From: Rhodocollybia butyracea
Lineage: Eukaryota > Basidiomycota > Agaricomycetes > Agaricales > Omphalotaceae
Direction of reading: 5' to 3'
Length of the DNA stretch: 64,000 bases
Assembly: GCA_015501585.1 (NCBI GenBank)
Contig: JADNRY010000010.1
Span: 558,001 to 622,000 of the forward strand
The notes beneath the pieces are model-generated. The model had not been told where the DNA came from, did not search any database, and saw only the letters and a program-made list of their open reading frames with translations. Positions 31,447 through 40,471 of the stretch are shown here, one piece after another; position 1 is the first letter of the stretch, and each line of letters begins with the position of its first letter. Position numbers and translations under genes: made by a program.

Positions 31447-32778
31447 TGTCAACTAGCCATCAGGATCTGGTTGATTGGCTTATTGATCAGTTGATAGACT
31501 TATTGATTGATGCCGATCCATCCGATCATTTACTTTACAACAAGCGCTATCAAGCGCTTGTTCCCCTCAACACGCTTCCTGACAATGACAGGTATCTCGA
31601 GAAACGGAAGGAGCGGGAGTTGGAAAAACAAGCCCAAGAATTCCTGAGGTATAACTTAATTCTACTTCACGTTTGAATAATCTGAGTGTAATGTCTCAGA
31701 AAAAAAGAGGCAGCAGCTGCGAGGGAGAAGGCCAAAGCAGAAGAGCTGAACGATGAGAACGACACCTGGGAGTGGGATGGGGAGGCGCGTATGTCACGAC
31801 TGCTGGACAAATGTCCATCAACTGGAGAGTATGTCTGGAACGGCAGGTATGCGCAGCTCATGCCAGGCGGGAAGTGGGTGGAAGGCATGTGACAAGGTCG
31901 TGCAACCTAGGCCGGAATGGAAGCGGACCGGACGTATGGCCGAAAGGCAAGATCAGAATTGTGGGAAGAATATCCGGAGTAGACTACAAGGCCGAGGAAA
32001 AGGTGGGACTTCGGTGAAGCTATTAGCAACACCCCCGACACACCACCAAGGTTGTCCCAGAAGGAGAGGAAGTAAAGTGCAAGGAATCGCCGAGATCGGA
32101 CCGAGGTATAGGCCGAGGTATGTCCGAGGTAGGGACCGAGCCGAGTCGGCCGGTACTGGACAGAACGGCGAGAATAAGGAACAAAGAAAGACTTAAGGAA
32201 AGCTTGGAAAAGTGTGGTAACTTGAATAACTCGTGATTTTTGGCTGAGGAACGATAGTACAAAGTACCTAGCTTATATACAAGTGACCTAATTGTTAAAT
32301 AAAGACAATAAAGTCGGACCGAGGTAATGCCAAGGCCGGAATGAGGTGGAATCAATACAAATGATAAAACAATAAGCAATAGAGTAGAAAAGACAAAAGA
32401 GATGAACGTCGGCGCACTGCGGACCGCCGTGGGAAAGTAATGAGTACCGAAAGAGTCCGCCGATATATTGGGCCGAAGGTATGGCCGATAAAGGCATTGG
32501 AAGTGTGAGTGCCGAAGTAGGAGTGAATTTGTGAAGTCCAAAGGTATATCGGAAGGGATAAAATAGAGAATGGAGTTTCGGAGCCGCCAGAGGTCGTGGG
32601 AACTATCGGAGCCGTGAGAGACCGTGAGAGAAGGTGAGGGAGTCTCGGAGAGTCTCGGAATGAGCCGGAACATCTCGGAATAATGATGGAAAGGCATGAA
32701 CGTAACAGCATGCTTGAGAAGTGTAGTGAAACGGGCATGTATATATGGACCGGGAAAGGCCCCTGGCTCCTTGAGTAG
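31446..32778 (+). pseudogene. Small two-exon gene of unknown function, split by a solo LTR
   Basis: ATG 31446 starts MSTSHQDLVDWLIDQ. Exon 1 (31446-31648) and exon 2 (from 31700) join across a 51-nt intron (gtataac...ctcag) to give KERELEKQAQEFLR then KKEAAAAREKAKAEEL and RLLDKCPSTGEYVWNG. The frame hits a stop at 31890-31892, created by the inserted LTR (31890-32707). Past the LTR and its TSD, the frame resumes at 32713 (LEKCSETGMYIWTGKGPWLL) and ends at TAG 32776-32778. KCPSTGEYVWNG and KCSETGMYIWTG look like an internal repeat. The gene would encode a mostly helical, charged protein; I do not recognise it. Its first 132 bp also exist at 19921-20052. Confidence 0.6.
31890..32707 (-). repeat. 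Solo LTR (818 bp) with TSD gcatg
   Basis: In minus orientation it starts TGTTACGTTCATGCC and ends CGACCTTGTCA. The same 5 bp, gcatg, occurs on both sides (31885-31889 and 32708-32712). It is GC-rich with many ccgag/ccgg motifs and has no genuine gene; the 265-codon minus frame 32023-32820 runs past the LTR edge and is treated as chance. The reading frame of the host gene resumes exactly after the second TSD. Confidence 0.65.
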
Positions 32779-33792
32779 CAGCCCCGCCCAATGCCTCTTG
32801 CAGGGGATTACATTCCACAAATTACTTTGAATGCACTCTGCAAAGTGTTCCGTGCATGAAGCTTGCCTCTGTAGATCTTAGCCTTTGACACACATATGCC
32901 TGTACCTACAAATTAAATTGACGACGGCCTCATTTTGTGCGCTTATAAGAGCAGCAAGTATAGCATTAGTGCTACTAATGCCTGGAAGCATCTTAGCTAA
33001 CGGTGGGAGTCAGTGGGCGCTTAATAAAGTCTACCCACCCATTTCGTTGGTGCATCCCACCATTGCGGCTCTTGGATTTCTGCAGCTAGATATTGCATGC
33101 GTGTTGCCTGTAATAAGTTTCTATACATCTGCCTTGCTCATGTATGTAGTTGTTTTTTTTAATATGTTAGTTACGGTTGCTCGGCACTTGGAAAGGTGCT
33201 AAAACTGAACGTCGACTAGAACTGCTGCTTGGAGGGAGATTAAAGTGCAAATAAGCTATGAAGAGAGGCTAATGTATGGCCTGTTCCCAAATCCCAGCCT
33301 GTTTAGCCTCCTCTGACCTGTGTGCATGGATATCAGTCTCCACGTTACGCCAAACTGAGTCTTTCAGGCACAGCTCCCAGTGAAATAATTTATGTACAGG
33401 AGATCTAGCTATACGCAAGGACTCCTTGTAGCTATATCTAATGTGTGGTGTAATATTATTTTTCCTTGAATTTATGAGGTTGAAAAGTGCACCGAAGTCA
33501 GCCAAGTTTGCCGTAGTAGTCGGTGTTAAACATTCAGGCAGCTGTAGTTGAACGAGGTCTGAAGCGATGTAATACAAAATACCTATGCAAGCTTGTTGCA
33601 CCTATTAGAAAGTACTCACACTGAATCAACAGCCTCAAACTTCCTAGATCTATCTTGCTCAGCATTGCAAGTGTTGAGTGGACAGGCGGGCCGTGTTCCA
33701 TCGTTGCTCTTCAAGTCATTTTTGAGCTCAAATTTACACTCAAAAAACCTTCCGTTCAAGTAAAGAGTGAAAAGAATATATTTTGTTTGTAG
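32779..33792. other. Region without a confident gene
   Basis: Two short frames exist: 32885-33202 (+), with hydrophobic stretches (SIALVLLMPGSILANG), and 33269-33601 (-), charged, ending HRSEEAKQAGIWEQ. Neither shows a known domain, splice support or codon pattern that convinces me. They could be exons of genes extending beyond what I can resolve. Confidence 0.3.
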
Positions 33793-35742
33793 CTACATAC
33801 GTAGCCCAAGTTCTTCAAGAGTAGAAAACAGACTTAGACCCATTTCCCATCGGCCTTCTTTGCATATTTCCTCCTCCTTAGCCTCTTTAGCAGTCAGTGA
33901 CGCTTGGTATCTATCTTCCGTTTGAAAGCCATGATCAACCCAATGAAAGTTGCCTCCTGACGAGTACTGCGTAAATGAATAGCAGGTCTCCCTCTTGCCT
34001 ATCTGCGTATTACCATGCCGGCAAACGCCTGAGGGAATCGCAATGGCTGTTCCAGGGGGAAATTCGATGATGAGTTTGAAGTCCCAGAGAACCAAATGGC
34101 TGCCTTTCCTCCAATTGAACCAGCCAAGGCTCCATATCCAGCACCAAAGAAAAGGTAGGTTTCTGAAGTCAATATGTGGCACGCAGACTGTGCGAGGGCC
34201 AAAGTTGAATGCTGCTGAGGCCATCACACTGTTATTGAAGATGCGAATGAGGGAGTTGTCGCTTGAGAGGAGCCGTTCAAACTGCGTACTGCAGTACTCA
34301 TAAAGTCGCGGGGCCCAGGTTTTGAAGATACCTATCAACTGTAAGTAAAAGAAGAGTAAGTTTAACAAGCTACGTACCAGTTGCATAGCCCGATAAGTGT
34401 TGGAAAGCAGATGAGTTGATGAGGGTGTCGATGACTGCAGCATTTTCTTCGTCGTTTACTATGTTCCCAGGTTGGTGAAAAAAAATAAGTTCCATAAGCC
34501 AAGCCCAAGCAGAACCACTTACTACATGACCTCCTCCATGTGCAATGCCAGCATTGAGGTTGCCGAAGTGACCGCGGCGGTTGTCAATTCCTTTTCCCGC
34601 GAAAGTGGCTGCCGGCCGCAGCTCACGGATGAGCTGGGCGGCATCTTCAGCGCATTGAGTGATGCTGGCATCTCCGTATACAACGAGCCCCATTACCCGG
34701 TGGTCAGAGTCAACGAGGGGCACTGTGGTGCTTGGCTGAGTGTCAGCGCAGCATAGAACCTTACAAAGCTTAGTACTTACTGCGGGGCAGCCTTGACAAC
34801 GCTAAAGCCTTTCTGCTTTAGCTCCTTTAGCGACTATGTTCGATCCTCTCCCTCCTCACCCTTGTCCAAGAGGCCAACGTAGGACGTGGATGCAACGGGA
34901 GCATCGTCCTCCAACGAGAATTCAATCTCGAAAGCAGAGCCGCTAGGTACAAAATGCTCGGCGGGTTTTTTGCGAGCTGGAATAGACTGAGCATCTTTCG
35001 GCGGTGCTTCCTGCTGCTGCTTCTTCCTGTTCTTCTTGCTATGCGACTTTCCGCAACTGATCTTCCACTTCTTCGTGTTGGATTGGGTTGGAGGGGCTGA
35101 GCTAAGTTGCAACGTTGGGAACAAGGAAGGGAGTGGCAGTGGAGAGGAAGGGGAGATGAAAGCGGTGAGGGAGGGGAAGATGATAGCGGCGAGGTCAGAG
35201 AACGTGAGGTGAGTGGGGTCAATGCCGGTATTTTGTCAAGGCCATCGTGCATCCCCTCGATCGAAATTGCATGGATGAGCGCATCGCTGAAGCTGAAGCC
35301 TTGCTCGATCACATAGGTGGAGACGCCAAGAGACTTGGCCATGTCTAGAGGCACCATCAGGGTTGTTTAGATGTAAACAAAAAGGAAGAGACACGTTGAA
35401 ATTAAAAAGAAACGCATCAGAGGTTGCTGCAGCCTGTTTCTCACATTTCCAGGGTGTGGATACACAAGAGAGGCTGCGGCATTCCCACCGCAGCGGATCC
35501 AGCCAAATAAAACGCGTTGAAAACGCCAAGCAAACTCCCAAAGGCAGCCTCAGCCTCTAGCTAGCCGTTTCAAATTCCCGGGGCGTGGGTACTCAGAACG
35601 CGGTGAGAGCGCGAGGCCAAGGCGCCTCCAATGAATGCTGGCCGTGAATAATAGAAGTAATAGGCCACTCACCGTTCTGTAGCTTCAGCTTGATCTTCAT
35701 GGTGGTAGGTGGTAGCAAGATATCAACAGAAAGACCACCCAT
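33793..35742 (-). pseudogene. 2OG-Fe(II) dioxygenase-like protein (DSBH fold), multi-exon, with an in-frame stop
   Basis: Exon 1 (35742-35673) reads MGGLSVDILLPPTTMKIKLK with donor gtgagt. Later exons encode VPLDMAKSLGVSTYVIEQGF (about 35357), a Lys/Ser-rich linker, VPLVDSDHRVMGLVVYGDAS, RRGHFGNLNAGIAHGGGHVV, and the core FNFGPRTVCVPHIDFRNLPF then GSHLVLWDFKLIIEFPPGTA, GVCRHGNTQIG and CYSFTQYSSGGNFHWVDHGF, stopping at 33793. HID, the distal His in RHGN and the following basic residue are the expected Fe(II) and 2-oxoglutarate ligands. The family is multicopy in Agaricomycetes; a link to TET/JBP-type DNA or RNA base oxidation is my inference. A TAG near 34834-34836 interrupts the linker. The start codon is 3 bp from the edge of the palindrome. 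Confidence 0.55.
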
Positions 35743-35744
35743 TG

Positions 35745-37158
35745 CAGTAGCATTATTTAAATACCCCCAGTACCTGTTGTGGAGATTATGATAATAAACC
35801 CAGTAAGCTACTGTACAGTAAGAGTGTAGGGGCATTTTAATCCCTCTGTGTTCGCATTTGATGAGGTCATGTGACTCGTTTGTTGCAGCTTTTGGGTGGC
35901 TGGACGAAAATAGGTTATTTACGGGCCTATTTAGGCAATTTCTGGGATGATAGCTAGCCCAAAAAAGACTATATATAATGTATTAATATTTGAGCACTAC
36001 TCCGAGGTGGATTAGGCACCATAAGGGGATGGATTGCATCAAAAAATCTAGATGACGTTCAGTCAAAGCTGGCTGAGCATTACCCAATTGGGTAATGCCA
36101 TTAAAACAGTAAAAGTGGCCTAAAAAGCCTGCTTCTACATGGATATTCCACCCTATAAGAGTGTAGATAGTATCTTTACATATATAATAGGTCCCTGAAG
36201 CAAGATTACAGCAATAGCTGCGGTCAAAGCTGTTTTATTACCATATTTAGAATGCCAGCAAAGCGGCCTAAAAGCTTGTTTATGCATGGTTATTCTACCT
36301 AATAGCAGTCTATACAGTATTTATAGATGTACAGTAGGCACCTAAAGCAAAATTAAAGCAGGTATATGGTGTAATAGTAGCACTGCTTCGATGTTTGGGT
36401 CTGTGGCTGTGTTGTGAAAAATCGAAATAAAAGTAGGGTTCTTTAATATACTAGGAGTACAGGCATGGTCTCTGCATAATATATATATGCCTGAAGCGAA
36501 ATAAGAGCATTCTATGAAGAGAATAGGCTGTAATTGCCCGCTCTAGGCCGGAGGAGGTCAAAGCTGTATGACCAAATAGGGAAATATATGATTACATACA
36601 GGTGGTGTTGAGTCGAAGTTGGGCTCAGTAATGGCATGGCCTCTCAAGGTCTGAGGTCTGGAATACATATCTGAGTACTGTAGTATGCTAGCTACGCCCT
36701 CCAGGTGTTATATTTGGCAATATGTGGGCAGGAATATGTACATGGAGTGATCAATGGTGAGTAACCATCAAAATTCGCATTTTTGAGGAATTAAATACTA
36801 ATAATGAGTGTCTAAGCGCAGGTAGGACCTCAAAGCTTGGTAGGTGTACTGTACTACATAGTATACACTCGATCTGTGTCCAAGAACTATTAATCTGCAA
36901 CCAGATGCGATGGTATACACTGCTTTTTATTGATTTCCCCTCAAAACTCGATTTTTTGAGGAATTATCATGAAATATTGGGGCCTTAAGAGTAGCCAGGG
37001 GGCTAAGACGTCGTATATAGACTGTAGTATATGGTATTAGTCTTTGCCATATGCAAGAACGATTTATGCAGCACCTGAAGCGATGGTATTCCCTGATCTG
37101 TATGGATTCTGCCAAAAAATGTGATTTTCAGGAAATAAAACAGGCATAGAGCGTGCTA
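35745..37158 (+). repeat. Palindrome 1, left arm (1,414 bp)
   Basis: The reverse complement of 37688-39101. Outer ends read cagtagcattatttaaatac on the left and its complement on the right. Arms pair from end to end with only a few substitutions noticed (for example gcgtgc versus gtgtgc, ctaagac versus ctaggac). There is no gene in the arm beyond short frames. No TSD was seen outside. Confidence 0.85.
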
Positions 37159-37714
37159 TACACCTCAGACTATGCTCAAACTTGGGTAATCATGTATTCG
37201 AATCATATAGAGGCCCTCTAGACCAAAAGGTTTGAGTATGTACATCTCAATGTCACAATCTGAACTTTGAGCCAAGTAGAGATATCCTAGTGTGCACTTA
37301 CAACAGTATCGTTCCATGGAGGTACCCAGATGTGGATATAACACCTGGGTGTCGTTAAATTCAATTCGAAGACATGTTTCCCAAGTTTTTAGTATGATCT
37401 GAGACTTGTAGCACACTCTATGCCTGTTTTATTTTTGATACACCTCAGACTATGCTCAAACTTGGGTAATCATGTATTCGAATCATATAGAGGCCTCTAG
37501 ACCAAAAGGTTTGAGTATGTACATCTCAATGTCACAATCTGAACTTTGAGCCAAGTAGAGATATCCTAGTGTGCACTTACAACAGTATCGTTCCATGGAG
37601 GTACCCAGATGTGGATATAACACCTGGGTGTCGTTAAATTCAATTCGAAGACATGTTTCCCAAGTTTTTAGTATGATCTGAGACTTGTAGCACACTCTAT
37701 GCCTGTTTTATTTC
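37158..37714 (+). repeat. Tandem direct duplication (280-bp period) in the loop of palindrome 1
   Basis: Two head-to-tail copies start atacacctcagactatgctc at 37158 and 37438. They differ by 1 bp in a C run (gaggccctc versus gaggcctc) and at the junction. Each contains the same minus-strand frame (CYKSQIILKTWETCLRIEF), probably chance. The second copy runs into the right arm. Confidence 0.85.
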
Positions 37715-39101
37715 CTGAAAATCACATTTTTTGGCAGAATCCATACAGATCAGGGAATACCATCGCTTCAGGTGCTGCATAAATCGTTCTTGCATATGGC
37801 AAAGACCAATACCATATACTACAGTCTATATACGACGTCCTAGCCCCCTGGCTACTCTTAAGGCCCAATATTTCATGATAATTCCTCAAAAAATCGAGTT
37901 TTGAGGGAAAATCAATAAAAAGCAGTGTATACCATCGCATCTGGTTGCAGATTAATAGTTCTTGGACACAGATCGAGTGTATACTATGTAGTACAGTACA
38001 CCTACCAAGCTTTGAGGTCCTACCTGCGCTTAGACACTCATTATTAGTATTTAATTCCTCAAAAATGCGAATTTTGATGGTTACTCACCATTGATCACTC
38101 CATGTACATATTCCTGCCCACATATTGCCAAATATAACACCTGGAGGGCGTAGCTAGCATACTACAGTACTCAGATATGTATTCCAGACCTCAGACCTTG
38201 AGAGGCCATGCCATTACTGAGCCCAACTTCGACTCAACACCACCTGTATGTAATCATATATTTCCCTATTTGGTCATACAGCTTTGACCTCCTCCGGCCT
38301 AGAGCGGGCAATTACAGCCTATTCTCTTCATAGAATGCTCTTATTTCGCTTCAGGCATATATATATTATGCAGAGACCATGCCTGTACTCCTAGTATATT
38401 AAAGAACCCTACTTTTATTTCGATTTTTCACAACACAGCCACAGACCCAAACATCGAAGCAGTGCTACTATTACACCATATACCTGCTTTAATTTTGCTT
38501 TAGGTGCCTACTGTACATCTATAAATACTGTATAGACTGCTATTAGGTAGAATAACCATGCATAAACAAGCTTTTAGGCCGCTTTGCTGGCATTCTAAAT
38601 ATGGTAATAAAACAGCTTTGACCGCAGCTATTGCTGTAATCTTGCTTCAGGGACCTATTATATATGTAAAGATACTATCTACACTCTTATAGGGTGGAAT
38701 ATCCATGTAGAAGCAGGCTTTTTAGGCCACTTTTACTGTTTTAATGGCATTACCCAATTGGGTAATGCTCAGCCAGCTTTGACTGAACGTCATCTAGATT
38801 TTTTGATGCAATCCATCCCCTTATGGTGCCTAATCCACCTCGGAGTAGTGCTCAAATATTAATACATTATATATAGTCTTTTTTTGGGCTAGCTATCATC
38901 CCAGAAATTGCCTAAATAGGCCCGTAAATAACCTATTTTCGTCCAGCCACCCAAAAGCTGCAACAAACGAGTCACATGACCTCATCAAATGCGAACACAG
39001 AGGGATTAAAATGCCCCTACACTCTTACTGTACAGTAGCTTACTGGGTTTATTATCATAATCTCCACAACAGGTACTGGGGGTATTTAAATAATGCTACT
39101 G
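37688..39101 (-). repeat. Palindrome 1, right arm (1,414 bp)
   Basis: Inverted copy of 35745-37158; coordinate sums are the same at both ends (74846). Its outer end lies 129 bp before the ATG of the next plus-strand gene. Confidence 0.85.
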
Positions 39102-39229
39102 AAGTGGCTGGAAAGACATCATGTCACGCGCTGATTGATCACACTTTGATTTCGGCGCCTATTGCTCAAGTATCTTGCTACTGTAATCGATGATCTGTAA
39201 ACGCTATATGGTTTGTTGGGCCCAAAGGA

Positions 39230-40354
39230 ATGCAAGATTTGAAGAAGCCAGGGCTCTACTCATCCATGTATGGACTTTTTTATTTTTTATTCCATCTGCT
39301 TTGTGGGCTAACAGGTACTTACAGGGCATTTAAGCCAGGGGGATACGGCGCACCGCCGCTCCCTCTCCTTATCCAATGCCCTGACTATGCACTTGCTCAA
39401 CTCGTTTATGACAGGCTTCAGCCTTTCTTTTCTAATCGCACCAACTGGACTTCCGTCCCTCATACTATGGTGATGAAGTTCACTGCTACCAAAGAGTTCT
39501 GTGAAGCCGCAAATCTCGTAGAAAGTTGAAGGGAGCTGATCTGGGCAGTGAAATATGGCAGTAAGGCTGGAATATTCCTTGACACGTCAGTGATTCTTCT
39601 CCTCCTTGTAATAAGTATTCACGTCTCTACATTTATAAACAGTGTCAAAGCCCTTGCGTCTGTCGACAATGCCAAAAGGACTGACCGCGGTGACATCTAT
39701 CAAGAAGCTTTTGCATTCTGTAGCTTCACTGAGGCTGTTAAGTGCCAAATGTTGAACAATGCTTCTATAACGCATCTCCACGTCTACAACCCCGCCACAG
39801 AGCTTAAGAAGAGCGCTGCTCTATGTCGCACTCTTCTCGAGGGAAGCATCAAGGATGAAACCCCGGAGGAAGACTTTGGCAACCCTGAACTGGCTTCTGA
39901 TCCTGAAAGCCCGCAGCTTCCTAGCCGCAAAATTCCCTCGATGCCATCTACTCCCTGTCGTCAAGGACCTCCTTCAGATAGCCAGGCAAAAATGGGCTGG
40001 GGGAACATCCTCTTTGCTCCTAACATTGATGTTCAAGTTCATAGCCCAAGTACTTTATTTTTTTCAACTTGTTTAAACAGCATCTGATTATGCCGCAGGC
40101 CCAGGCCCAGCTTCAAGCCCGGTCCTCTATCTCCTACCCGGGGAGTGCGTGCTCCACACGGTAAGGAGTTTGGCCGCCGTTTCCTCAAGGCTGAGGGACT
40201 TGCCCCTTGTGACATTTCTGAATTTGAGGATGCACTACTTTCAGCATGTTCCTCTGAGGCCTTTGTCAGTGAGATTGGATATTCTGGAGGTCTTTTGGGA
40301 GAGTTGAAAGCTGAGAAGGTTGCCGTACTTTGGGATCTGTATAAAATGCTCTAA
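39230..40354 (+). pseudogene. RNase H1 N-terminal-domain-like gene, with premature stop
   Basis: ATG 39230. After a probable intron (about 39271-39324) the frame reads FKPGGYGAPPLPLLIQCPDY, then FTATKEFCEAANLVES, a TGA at 39527-39529, then RELIWAVKYGSKAGIFLD in the same frame and, after an intron, SVKALASVDNAKRTDRGDIY and QEAFAFCSFTEAVKC. Paired KxGIF and EAFAF segments resemble RNase H1 N-terminal (caulimovirus TAV-like) nucleic-acid-binding domains. A Pro/Ser-rich tail and a further exon (40145-40354, PHGKEFGRRFLKAEGLAPCD) follow and may be part of the same gene. Role unknown; an RNA:DNA hybrid-binding function is inference. Confidence 0.45.
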
Positions 40355-40471
40355 CAACCTGGCTACCCTTAGCCTACATTTATAATTTGATTTCGAGATC
40401 TCTAGATCCATGCAATCTTACATGCAATTTTTTGTCTGTGTTTTATCAACACTTTCATTTTTCGAAGCTCG

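Noticed and set aside
32023..32820. 265-codon minus-strand open frame
   Set aside because: It runs across the solo LTR 31890-32707 and beyond its edge, has no domain and is low in complexity (Ser/Leu/Pro); best explained as chance within GC-rich LTR sequence.
37165..37695. Paired 70-83 codon frames in the palindrome loop
   Set aside because: Identical because the DNA is duplicated, not because the protein is conserved; no domain or splice signals.
37158..37714. CRISPR-like or satellite array
   Set aside because: Only two direct copies of 280 bp, no short repeats with unique spacers, and a eukaryotic context.
35745..39101. Classical TIR transposon with transposase
   Set aside because: Arms are terminal inverted repeats in form, but there is no transposase frame inside and no matching target-site duplication outside, so only the palindrome itself is reported.
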